21,122 nt of DNA from CAZESH01 sp964514665 (GTDB lineage Bacteria > Bacillota > Bacilli > Paenibacillales > KCTC-25726): the NCBI GenBank assembly GCA_964514665.1, contig CAZESH010000043.1, forward strand, positions 1 to 21,122, written 5' to 3'. Each line of letters starts with the position of its first letter. Positions within the stretch are counted from its first letter, which is position 1. Below, one piece after another: positions 1-6,447 of the stretch. The notes under the pieces were generated by a model. The model did not search any database and had not been told where the DNA came from. It saw nothing but the letters and a program-made list of their open reading frames with translations. Both the position numbers and the translations under genes were made by a program.

Positions 1-333
1 GGTCAGAGATGTGTTGGCTTTCAGGAAAAACCCCAGTCCGCGCGCCGTATGACTGACATTCATCTCTTTTTTGTGGGAGAGATAGTTCACCGGAGCGGCT
101 ACGATCTTCCCGGGACGCGAGACGGGTTGGCGCAGCCGAACCTCGCAAAGCGGATAGGAAGGCGCCTTCCGCATCAGTTGTTCAAGATCTTGCTTGTATT
201 GTTCATAGCCTTGTATAAAAGCCTGCATCGGACACGGGACGGGATTATCCCCGAATAATCCGGCGCCGATATCATAAATGGCATCTTCCCGGATCAATCC
301 GAGCCGGAAATCATTAAATAACGCGAATTTCAT
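1..333 (-). CDS. Fumarylacetoacetate hydrolase family protein, partial (probable fumarylpyruvate hydrolase)
   Basis: The first 111 codons are present; the 3' part lies beyond the window edge. The ATG at 333 follows a GGGAGG ribosome binding site at normal distance. The N-terminus reads as the small leading domain of the FAH family. Near residues 75-92 comes the typical PGKIVAAPVNYLSHKKEM stretch, which in this family opens the catalytic beta-sandwich (compare the 'GLNY..H..E' motif). FAH enzymes hydrolyse C-C bonds in acylpyruvates using a divalent metal. The gene starts 35 bp after the gentisate dioxygenase stop, so the inferred job is cleaving fumarylpyruvate (or maleylpyruvate) to fumarate (or maleate) plus pyruvate, the last gentisate-pathway step. 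The metal-binding E-x-E motif would lie outside the window, so activity cannot be judged. Other acylpyruvate hydrolases or a decarboxylase of this fold remain possible. Confidence 0.8.
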   Translation of the reverse strand, partial: MKFALFNDFRLGLIREDAIYDIGAGLFGDNPVPCPMQAFIQGYEQYKQDLEQLMRKAPSYPLCEVRLRQPVSRPGKIVAAPVNYLSHKKEMNVSHTARGLGFFLKANTSLT

Positions 334-368
334 GCGGTTCTCCCTCCCAAAGCTTTATAAAAACTGGT

Positions 369-1469
369 TTACGCTTCAAACACTTTTTCCACCTGCTGTT
401 TACCCTCGTTTTCAAGCCATTCTTCTTCTTTCTCCAACCCCAGGATTTCCATTACGGGTCGATCGTTGATCGAAAACAGATAAGCGCTCTCAGATCCGGT
501 ATTCCGATGCTCATGCCAGCTCCAGGGCGGCACGACAAATAGATCGCCTTGCTCCCAATCAAACTGAACCCCGTCTATAATCGTGCTTCCGCTTCCTTGC
601 ACGACGTGATAAACCACGCTGTGAACATGGCGATGAGCACGTGTATGCATGCCTTCCGGCAATTTTTGCATAGTCGTTCCAATCCGTGCATCGGCCGATC
701 CGCCGGTGCTAGGATTGATATAGTCCACCGCATAGCCGTCGAACGGATCGGGATCGAGCCGGGTCAACCCTTCCAGCGCCTGCCGGATATTTGCCCATTT
801 ATAATTGATCAAGGGTGAGGGATAGCCGTGCTTTTTTCGTTCGGAGATGGCGCGCACGCCCCCGGCATAACGGGCGATCGAGCTGTCGGGCACTCCTGTC
901 GACGGATATTTGTCCTCATGATACGGTTCGAAGAACGAACCGGTAAGCGTTTTGACCAGACCCACATCCAACCCGTCCATCCAGAAGACGGGACCCGTTC
1001 CTTCATGCCCGTGATCGTGCCAGGTCCAGGGGGGAGTCAGGATCAAATCGCCTTTGTTCATATATGTCTTTTCGCCGTCGACTGTCGTATAGGCGCCCCC
1101 GTCGCTTTCGACGATAAAGCGGATGGCGGCCTGCGAATGACGATGGGAAGGCGCCACTTCACCCGGCAGCAGCAGTTGGATCCCGGCATATAACGTATCG
1201 GTGGCATATCCGATTTTGCCTTCTTCGATCAACGACGGATTCTGCAAATAGATGACTCTCCGCTCGCTTTCGCGTCCGAGTCCCAGCAGCTCGCCCGCTT
1301 CCAGCAAATAGGAGCGGATCGTCGGCCACTTCCATAAATATGGCTTGACTTTATGTGCGGGTTGTCTGGTGATCATCGCGCCAAGGTTATCCCACAAGGG
1401 TCCCAGATTTTCCTCCGCCAGTTTGGTCGCAAATGCGTCCAGCGCTTTCCTTTTGTCCGAATGACTCAT
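369..1469 (-). CDS. Gentisate 1,2-dioxygenase (bicupin)
   Basis: This 366-residue protein has the length and two-cupin layout of gentisate dioxygenase, the Fe(II) enzyme that opens the gentisate ring to maleylpyruvate. The first cupin carries H109-R-H111 and, after 'DLILTPPWTW', H151, which match the family's three iron-binding histidines. The N-terminal part contains the family-like 'PYLWKWPTIRSYLLEAGEL'. The second cupin (about residues 265-350) repeats the fold with 'HTRAHRHVHSVVYHVVQGSG' and 'DLFVVPPWSWHEH'. I chose the ATG at 1469 because a perfect AAAGGAGG lies six bases upstream; an in-frame start seven codons earlier has no such site. The gene sits between the hydroxylase (plus a dead MBL gene) and the FAH hydrolase, which fits gentisate catabolism. 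Related 1-hydroxy-2-naphthoate or salicylate dioxygenases are the main alternative. Confidence 0.92.
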   Translation of the reverse strand: MSHSDKRKALDAFATKLAEENLGPLWDNLGAMITRQPAHKVKPYLWKWPTIRSYLLEAGELLGLGRESERRVIYLQNPSLIEEGKIGYATDTLYAGIQLLLPGEVAPSHRHSQAAIRFIVESDGGAYTTVDGEKTYMNKGDLILTPPWTWHDHGHEGTGPVFWMDGLDVGLVKTLTGSFFEPYHEDKYPSTGVPDSSIARYAGGVRAISERKKHGYPSPLINYKWANIRQALEGLTRLDPDPFDGYAVDYINPSTGGSADARIGTTMQKLPEGMHTRAHRHVHSVVYHVVQGSGSTIIDGVQFDWEQGDLFVVPPWSWHEHRNTGSESAYLFSINDRPVMEILGLEKEEEWLENEGKQQVEKVFEA

Positions 1470-1820
1470 GTTTTTCCTCCTTTGGATCATAATGGTAAAT
1501 ACCGTTTACAAGTTTTTTGACAATTGCATGCTTCCGTTCCAGACGATCCAGCAATCCGATGATTTCCGACATGACCAGAAAAAAATCATTCTCAAATTTC
1601 TCTTTGTAATAATGACGGGCTATAGCGCTGCCAGTTGCAATGCCTCCGCCAATCATTTCCAGCAGCTTCCGCGATTTGTAATCGATTCTGGATAACCGAT
1701 TGTAAATCAATGTCTGTACGTCATGAATGATTTTCCCATGACCGGGAAATAGCGTCTCGATATCCCATGTCCGGCACCGCTCAAGCGAACGATCATACCG
1801 TCCTTCTCGATGATTTCCAT
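1387..1820 (-). pseudogene. Metallo-beta-lactamase-fold hydrolase remnant with its centre deleted
   Basis: An ATG at 1820, with AGGAG ten bases upstream, starts MEIIEKDGMIVRLS, which looks like the opening strand of an MBL-fold hydrolase. In another frame, from about 1785 down, comes a convincing MBL C-terminus: 'ERCRTWDIETLFPGHGKIIH' with the PGHG motif. It is followed by a helical/winged tail ('FLVMSEIIGLLDRLERKHA') ending near 'GIYHYDPKEEKHES', where the gentisate dioxygenase ribosome binding site lies. The open frame formally runs on to 1387, overlapping that gene. The HxHxDH metal-site region and most of the metallohydrolase domain are absent. I infer that an MBL gene of about 300 codons once stood in the operon and lost roughly 150 or more codons in an out-of-frame deletion at about 1780-1785. 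It cannot make an active enzyme. Confidence 0.75.
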
Positions 1821-1833
1821 TGGCTGTACGCTC

Positions 1834-3054
1834 CTAATATTTTGTTGATACCAATGGAGAGCCATGTTTGGGTCCGTATGGCCCCTCATCGAGCCATCTT
1901 CCCATACGGGGGATGATAGGCGTCAACGAAGCGGCCAATTCGCGCTTCATATTCATGTAAGCGGAATTGCCCTGAATATGTTCAAGCGCCGTGCTTGCGG
2001 CGTCGCGATTGTGAAGGGCGGCTGTTCTTCGTTCCTCCGCCGCCGCCAGAATGGCTTTCTCCCTCTCGGCTGCATCGCAAGCCTTCATCGCTGTCTGGAT
2101 TGCTCTGGCAGCCAGTATTGCATCCGGCACACCCGAGTTCAGACCGCGTGCCCCGAACGGCGCGAAAAGATGGGCCGACTCTCCGGCAAGCAGAATCCTC
2201 CTTCGCTCGTCGGTGAACGAGCTTGCCACCACCTGATAAAATTGATAGGTGGATACCCAGGTCACACGATCCGCATATTTGGCGCCCATCACCTTGGGAA
2301 TCCACTTGCTGACCCCGTCGAAGCCGCCGAAATCATCCGGATTGTCGCCTTCCAGCAGCTGCAGATCCACCCTCCAGCCGCTGGCAAAGGGCACAAGCAG
2401 GACATTGCGTCCTTCCATCGCGGGGTGCTCGTAATGAAAAGTGCGTTCCAGCGGCATTGGGTCCGCTTCATCCTCTTTCACATCAACAACGAGAAAGGAA
2501 TCGTTCGTCCTCGGCCCCTCAAGCTCAATGCCGACCGCCTTGCGCACGGTCGAACGGGCGCCGTCCGCCGCTATGACATATTCCGCGGTCCATACATCTC
2601 CATTGGATGCAGTCAAAGTTACTCCATCATCTGAAGTTTTCACATCTGTAATCGGTGTATTCCATATAAATTCCACACCCGCTTTCAGGCAGGCATCGTA
2701 CATATAACGTTCGATATCAACTTGCGCCAAACTGGTGAAAGCCGGAATTTCGCCAGGAAGCGGTGCCGGGTAGTGGCGTGCGTATACCTCCTTGCCCCGG
2801 TACAACGTTCGTTTAACCGGCCATATGATGCCATGCCTCGACAAGGTGAATCCGAGACCGGGCGCCACTTCCTCAAGAAGCTTTAAAGTGGCTTTATGGA
2901 TATAGATCGCCCGACTGCCCGGGCGGAACCTGCCCTCCTGTTCCGCCTCGATAATAGCGGTCTGAATTCCCAGGCTTCTGATTGCAAGCGCCGCCGTCAT
3001 TCCTACCGGACCTGCCCCGACAATCAACACGGGTCGCTGCTTTGCCTTATTCAT
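1834..3054 (-). CDS. FAD-dependent aromatic-ring hydroxylase (class A flavoprotein monooxygenase)
   Basis: The 406-residue protein has the N-terminal FAD-binding G13-AGPVG-18 followed by an acidic strand end (E36). The D164-G165 motif sits in 'AADGARSTVRKAVG'. The third FAD motif reads AGESAHLFAPFGARGLNSG (290-308), with Glu at 292 where the classical motif has Asp. These enzymes use NAD(P)H and O2 to hydroxylate phenolic acids or their CoA thioesters. In front of gentisate dioxygenase, the inferred product is gentisate or gentisyl-CoA; 3-hydroxybenzoate 6-hydroxylase and salicylyl-CoA 5-hydroxylase activities are both compatible. The ATG at 3054 is preceded by AAGGAGGAG at ideal spacing; the longer TTG-started frame is not needed. 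The C-terminus 'GRWLDEGPYGPK...' looks natural, so the gene appears whole. It starts 30 bp after the hydratase stop. Confidence 0.85.
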   Translation of the reverse strand: MNKAKQRPVLIVGAGPVGMTAALAIRSLGIQTAIIEAEQEGRFRPGSRAIYIHKATLKLLEEVAPGLGFTLSRHGIIWPVKRTLYRGKEVYARHYPAPLPGEIPAFTSLAQVDIERYMYDACLKAGVEFIWNTPITDVKTSDDGVTLTASNGDVWTAEYVIAADGARSTVRKAVGIELEGPRTNDSFLVVDVKEDEADPMPLERTFHYEHPAMEGRNVLLVPFASGWRVDLQLLEGDNPDDFGGFDGVSKWIPKVMGAKYADRVTWVSTYQFYQVVASSFTDERRRILLAGESAHLFAPFGARGLNSGVPDAILAARAIQTAMKACDAAEREKAILAAAEERRTAALHNRDAASTALEHIQGNSAYMNMKRELAASLTPIIPRMGRWLDEGPYGPKHGSPLVSTKY

Positions 3055-3084
3055 GCTTACTCCTCCTTCCAAATTTGCGCACCT

Positions 3085-3864
3085 TTATTTGTCCGAATAA
3101 TTCGGCTTTCTTTTCTCCATAAAAGCCTTCATGCCTTCCAAGCGATCCTCGGTTGTGAATACATTGCCGAAACAAACGGCTTCCAAGGTCAGCGCATTAT
3201 TCAGATCCAACTGGGCCCCTGCATTCACGGCGGTTTTCATCATTCTCATGGCAACACCCGGTTTGGCGGCCAATCTGGCGGCCCATTCCCGGCAGGTTTC
3301 CTGCAGCTGTTCCAACGATACGACTTTGTGGACCAATCCGATCTGCTCCGCATCCCGCGCGCCGATCATGTCGCCAAAATACAGCAATTCTTTGGCCTTG
3401 GCCTGACCGATCAAGCGCTGCAGCCGCTGCGTCCCGCCGCCGCCGGGTATGATCGCCAACGTGATTTCCGGAAGTCCGAACCTGGTGTTCTCCGAACATA
3501 TCCGGAAATCACAGCACAGCGCCAATTCACATCCTCCGCCCAGCGCCAATCCGTTCACTGCCGCAATGACCGGTTTGGACAGCTGCTCCAATTTGTCAAA
3601 AGCTTTGCGCGACACCGCGTTCATCTTGGCCATTCCCGCCGCATCCAAATTCGCCATTTCCGTTATATCCGCGCCAGCCGCGAACGCCTTTTCCCCGCTG
3701 CCGGCAATGATGACCGCTTTCACTTCGTCATCGTATTCAATTTGATCCAAAACCTGATTCAATTCTTCAAATAGTTTACGGTTTAATGCGTTTACCGGCG
3801 GCCGGTTCAATTGAATCGTCGCCACTTTTTCCTCGACTGTCACGACTAGTGTTTCGAGCTTCAT
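3085..3864 (-). CDS. Enoyl-CoA hydratase/isomerase (crotonase family)
   Basis: This full-length 259-residue crotonase hydrates trans-2-enoyl-CoA to 3-hydroxyacyl-CoA. The oxyanion-hole segments are 'FAAGADI' (61-67) and 'GLALGGGCELAL' (105-116). Both catalytic glutamates of true hydratases are present at E113 and E133 (in 'GLPEITLAIIPGGGGTQRL'), 20 residues apart as in rat mitochondrial hydratase. The ATG at 3864 has AAGGAGAG upstream. It lies 37 bp downstream of the dehydrogenase and 30 bp upstream of the hydroxylase, clearly in one operon. In this setting the substrate could be an arylacryloyl-CoA (side-chain beta-oxidation of a phenylpropanoid) rather than a fatty acid; that is inference from neighbours. 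Nothing looks damaged. Confidence 0.93.
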   Translation of the reverse strand: MKLETLVVTVEEKVATIQLNRPPVNALNRKLFEELNQVLDQIEYDDEVKAVIIAGSGEKAFAAGADITEMANLDAAGMAKMNAVSRKAFDKLEQLSKPVIAAVNGLALGGGCELALCCDFRICSENTRFGLPEITLAIIPGGGGTQRLQRLIGQAKAKELLYFGDMIGARDAEQIGLVHKVVSLEQLQETCREWAARLAAKPGVAMRMMKTAVNAGAQLDLNNALTLEAVCFGNVFTTEDRLEGMKAFMEKRKPNYSDK

Positions 3865-3901
3865 TCGCTTGATCTCTCCTTGTCAGCAGGTATTGCAACC
3901 T

Positions 3902-4759
3902 TTATTTGTTGTAATCGTACCAGCCTGCCCCGCTCTTCCTGCCGGTACGTCCGGCGCGAATCAGGCGTCGCAGCGACAGCGGCGCTGCGAATCGGGGATC
4001 CTTGAATTCTTCATGGAAATAATCCATCACATGCAGCCCGATATCGACACCGGCGAAATCCTGCAGCGCGAAGGGTCCCATCGGATAATTCAACCCGAGC
4101 GTAACCGCCTTGTCCACATCTTCCGGCGTCGCCACGCCTTCTTCAACCAATCGGATGGCCTCGATGAATTGCGGAATCATGATCCGGTTGACGATAAAGC
4201 CCGGGGAATCCTTCTTGACTTCAATCGGCTCCTTCCCCATTTCCCGCGCCAGCTCCATCAATCCGGCTATGGTATCATCGCTCGATTTCAACCCGCGCAC
4301 CACTTCGACCAGCTTCATGATTGGCGCCGGATTGAAAAAATGCATCCCCGCCACCTTTTCCGGACGTCTCGTCGCCTCTGCCAAGGCAGTAATCGACAGG
4401 GAAGACGTATTCGTCGCGATGATCGAATCAGGTCCCAATATACCGTCCAATTTGCTGAAAATCTCTTTCTTCACGTCCATATTCTCGACGACGGCTTCAA
4501 TGACAACGCTTGCAGATTCAAGCGCTTTCAAATCGTCAGTCGTGCGAATTCTGGAGACGGCTGCATCCCGGTCTCCTTCCGACCATTTCCCCTTTTCCAC
4601 ACCTTTCTGCAAAGAAGTCCGAATACGCTCCAAGCCTTTGGAGGTCAACGCATGATTCAAATCATAAAGTACTACTTCAAATCCTGTCTGCGCCGCGAGT
4701 TGAGCGATTCCGCTCCCCATCGTCCCTGCTCCTGCCACTCCAAGCAATCGTTTGTTCAT
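3902..4759 (-). CDS. 3-hydroxyacyl-CoA (3-hydroxybutyryl-CoA) dehydrogenase
   Basis: The 285-residue protein matches the monofunctional 3-hydroxybutyryl-CoA dehydrogenase family in length and order. An NAD-binding 'GVAGAGTMGSGIAQLAA' opens a Rossmann domain, 'ATNTSSLSI' contains the catalytic-site serine (about S119), and 'GMHFFNPAPIMKLVEVV' holds the catalytic His140 and its partner Glu152. The C-terminal helical domain begins at 'DSPGFIVNRIMIP' and ends 'GRTGRKSGAGWYDYNK'. It oxidises 3-hydroxyacyl-CoA to 3-ketoacyl-CoA with NAD. As first gene of the operon it has an AAGGAG site before the ATG at 4759 and a promoter candidate about 55-80 bp upstream. Together with the next gene it forms two consecutive beta-oxidation steps. 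Neither thiolase nor CoA ligase is in the window. Confidence 0.93.
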   Translation of the reverse strand: MNKRLLGVAGAGTMGSGIAQLAAQTGFEVVLYDLNHALTSKGLERIRTSLQKGVEKGKWSEGDRDAAVSRIRTTDDLKALESASVVIEAVVENMDVKKEIFSKLDGILGPDSIIATNTSSLSITALAEATRRPEKVAGMHFFNPAPIMKLVEVVRGLKSSDDTIAGLMELAREMGKEPIEVKKDSPGFIVNRIMIPQFIEAIRLVEEGVATPEDVDKAVTLGLNYPMGPFALQDFAGVDIGLHVMDYFHEEFKDPRFAAPLSLRRLIRAGRTGRKSGAGWYDYNK

Positions 4760-4812
4760 TTGGCATGCTCCTTTTTATATGTAATACATGCGAGTGATGC
4801 ATCTTGATTATC

Positions 4813-4841
4813 ATTATAAAGGGATTGCCGATACACATGAA
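4813..4841 (-). promoter_or_regulatory. Candidate sigma-A promoter of the gentisate operon
   Basis: On the minus strand a perfect TATAAT (4813-4818) lies about 55 bases upstream of the first operon gene. Seventeen bases further upstream is TTCATG (4836-4841), a poor -35 match (three of six). It is placed just downstream of a terminator, where a new transcript would start. The weak -35 suggests that an activator may be needed; no clear operator was seen. Confidence 0.4.
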
Positions 4842-4906
4842 CCTGCATCGTGAAGGAAAAACAGTGTTCCGATTCATCTGCATTGCAGGAATGCCGGAAG
4901 GTCGAC

Positions 4907-4941
4907 AAAAAAAGCCTACCGTTCAATATGAACGATAAGCT
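4907..4941 (-). terminator. Rho-independent terminator (minus-strand transcript)
   Basis: Read on the minus strand, positions 4941 to 4913 form a continuous 13-base-pair stem (11 Watson-Crick pairs and two G-U pairs) closed by a three-base loop. It runs into an uninterrupted run of seven T (4913-4907). It would end transcripts coming from the DinB gene at 5410-5898 and insulate the gentisate operon. On the plus strand the stem is interrupted and no T tract follows, so the direction is clear. Confidence 0.8.
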
Positions 4942-5023
4942 ATGAAGTAGTAAGCTAGGAGTCTGTCCGACGAAGTTAAAACGGAGAATATTTATTCAAA
5001 TCCTGACGTGCATCTCGTCATGA

Positions 5024-5087
5024 AAGCTTTCTGACCGTCTCTTCGCTGTCCACCTCCACCAAATAATCCATGCGATTTCGCCCGACA
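5024..5087 (-). repeat. 64-bp fragment of a second phzF-like gene, near-copy of 6766-6829
   Basis: Positions 5024-5087 match 6766-6829, inside the intact phzF gene, at 60 of 64 bases without gaps. In the phzF frame the fragment reads VGRNRMDYLVEVDSEETVRKL, against the same sequence with I in place of L at one position. The other differences are silent. It is therefore a scrap of a coding paralogue or a diverged duplicate. It has been joined in a wrong frame to the end of the neighbouring pseudogene, with a stop shortly after its 3' end. Confidence 0.85.
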
Positions 5088-5379
5088 GATATTCGAATAT
5101 TTCCTTTACAAGTTCCAATTTATCGTCAGTTGTGATTCGCGATAAATACTGAAGGGCGACGGTCGTGGCCAAAGCGGACGATTCCTTGCAGCGAAGATCC
5201 GGTTCAAGGGCATTGCCGAAGCCTTTGTCGGCATTCTGATATTCCCTGAGTGCTGCTAAAACCTCCATCAAACTGCCAGCCTCGAACTAATATTTAAACA
5301 TGGCTTTATCAATCTCTCTGGCATGATGAAGAAGGAAGTCCGTTGCTTTTAAATAAGCTTCCTTGGATAAACGAATCAT
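5088..5379 (-). pseudogene. Alpha/alpha-toroid (prenyltransferase-like) protein remnant, internal stop and truncated
   Basis: An ATG at 5379 with GGGAG upstream starts MIRLSKEAYLKATDFLLHHA. The frame is stopped by an in-frame TAG at 5287-5289 and then continues unchanged as FEAGSLMEVLAALREYQNAD, 'KGFGNALEPDLR' and 'SSALATTVALQYLS'. The GFG/LEPD pattern and helical repeats resemble a Bacillales family related to the terpenoid cyclase/prenyltransferase toroid, usually annotated only as hypothetical. At about 5088 homology ends and the frame runs into a scrap of phzF. About 97 codons of N-terminal sequence are left, so the gene has both a nonsense mutation and a large 3' deletion. The family name is a moderate-confidence recognition; the broken state is plain. 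Confidence 0.65.
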
Positions 5380-5409
5380 CAGGCAGCACTCCCAACATTA
5401 GTATGCTTT

Positions 5410-5898
5410 CTATTCATCGGTTCCCAGCACATCTGTATACGGAGGGACATAACCCATTTGGCGCGCCATGGACATCATCTGTCCCTTGTGATGGAATTCA
5501 TGCGTGACCGTATGCACCAGCAATTTGCCGGGGGTAATGGTCAAAAGCTCTTCTTTTTCCCTCCAGGGGATTTTCCTCCCGATCTCCTCGTCCATGGGAT
5601 GTACGTGTCCTGCAAACACCTCATTCACAAAAGCATCCGCCAGTTCAAAGCGCACTTTTATTTCGTCAATACCGAACCTCTGCACGACTTCTTTTGGGGT
5701 CAGCGGCTTATCCGTTCTTGACAGCACAAATGAACCCAGCCAAGCGATATAGCAATCGGCTATGTGCACCAGTGCATCCCGCATGCTCCAATTGAACCCT
5801 TCCGGATGGCGGGTAAAGTCACGGGGTTCCATCTCGCCGCAAAAGTCGAGCACCGTTTTTCTCGTCTGTCTGACCCACTCATATTCGTGTGGCTGCAT
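5410..5898 (-). CDS. DinB family protein (putative metal-dependent enzyme)
   Basis: This 162-residue four-helix-bundle protein of the DinB/YfiT superfamily has its metal-binding histidine triad visible as H45 ('MRDALVHIADC'), H133 and H137 ('THEFHHKGQMM'). The superfamily includes thiol-dependent S-transferases and many proteins of unknown role in bacilli. The ATG at 5898 follows GGGAGGG. The VOC gene upstream ends 16 bp before it, so they are probably cotranscribed, with the terminator at 4907-4941 ending the message. Nothing in it identifies the substrate. A thiol transferase or damage-response role is only a family-level possibility. Confidence 0.85.
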   Translation of the reverse strand: MQPHEYEWVRQTRKTVLDFCGEMEPRDFTRHPEGFNWSMRDALVHIADCYIAWLGSFVLSRTDKPLTPKEVVQRFGIDEIKVRFELADAFVNEVFAGHVHPMDEEIGRKIPWREKEELLTITPGKLLVHTVTHEFHHKGQMMSMARQMGYVPPYTDVLGTDE

Positions 5899-5914
5899 CC
5901 TGATCCCTCCCTGT

Positions 5915-6268
5915 CTACTTGCACACCATCATGACATTGCCGTCCGGATCTTTAAAATTGAACCATTGGCCATACTGGATGTCCGTGACCAATTCCACAT
6001 TATGCTCTTTCATGTATGCATAAGACTGCTCGATATCGTCCGTCATGAATTGAATGGCCGGGATTCTGAACACGTGCTCGGGAGCGTAGATTTTGCTGTC
6101 CAACACGATGCCGGCCGAGCCTTGCATGGGCAAAATAAACAGATGCCCGAAGATGATTTCACCTTCAGTTGGAAGATCGAGGATTTTGCAATACCAATCC
6201 TTGGCCTTTTCAATATCGCTGACCGGAATGAAGTTGCAGCGGATTTGATTCTTGATGGGACTTGTCAT
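5915..6268 (-). CDS. VOC (glyoxalase/bleomycin-resistance) family protein
   Basis: The 117-residue protein has the two beta-alpha-beta-beta-beta modules of the vicinal oxygen chelate fold. It opens 'IRCNFIPVSDIEKAKDWYCK' and closes 'YGQWFNFKDPDGNVMMVCK', the usual C-terminal strand with a D-P-D-G-N turn. VOC members bind metals or drugs; the catalytic role here is unknown. The open frame extends in frame to 6445, but the upstream 59 codons belong to a different family. The ATG at 6268 has GGGAGG nine bases upstream, while 6445 has no ribosome binding site. I therefore start at 6268 and treat the upstream part as a separate remnant. The DinB gene follows at 16 bp. Confidence 0.85.
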   Translation of the reverse strand: MTSPIKNQIRCNFIPVSDIEKAKDWYCKILDLPTEGEIIFGHLFILPMQGSAGIVLDSKIYAPEHVFRIPAIQFMTDDIEQSYAYMKEHNVELVTDIQYGQWFNFKDPDGNVMMVCK

Positions 6269-6445
6269 TTTTGGGACCCTCCCGTCAAAATTCAATTTGC
6301 AAGTTGTATCCACGCAAAATTCAGTTTGAATCCCCGCAATGATAAGCTCATTGATTTGCTTTGAATCCAGTTCTTGCTTGAGATTTGTTTCATGAAAAGA
6401 ATCCGGGGTTTTCTTCTGAATGACGACATCCCGCTCTTCAGGCAT
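6269..6445 (-). pseudogene. Isochorismatase-like cysteine hydrolase, C-terminal fragment
   Basis: Fifty-nine codons directly behind the phzF stop read as the middle-to-late part of an isochorismatase-fold cysteine hydrolase: 'DVVIQKKTPDSFHETNL' followed by 'LIIAGIQTEFCVDTTC', which contains the family's catalytic cysteine. The N-terminal part with the catalytic Asp, and everything after the cysteine helix, are missing. The fragment stays open and in frame with the VOC gene, so a fused product is possible in principle, but there is no ribosome binding site at 6445. It looks like a deletion remnant wedged between two intact genes. Confidence 0.75.
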
Positions 6446-6447
6446 AA

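Noticed and set aside
1387..1710. Independent 107-codon gene overlapping the gentisate dioxygenase start
   Set aside because: The frame is the C-terminal part of an MBL hydrolase and extends upstream beyond its nominal TTG start; it is better explained as part of the pseudogene.
1864..2634. Long plus-strand open frame (256 codons) opposite the hydroxylase gene
   Set aside because: It is antisense to a clearly conserved flavoprotein gene, has no recognisable domain and no convincing ribosome binding site; GC-rich coding DNA often gives such shadow frames.
2896..3774. 292-codon plus-strand frame opposite the hydratase gene
   Set aside because: A shadow of the enoyl-CoA hydratase and hydroxylase genes; no known motif or start signal.
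3869..4807. 312-codon plus-strand frame opposite the 3-hydroxyacyl-CoA dehydrogenase gene
   Set aside because: Same reason: composition (many His, Gln, Arg) is that of an antisense shadow, and the minus strand encodes an intact family protein.
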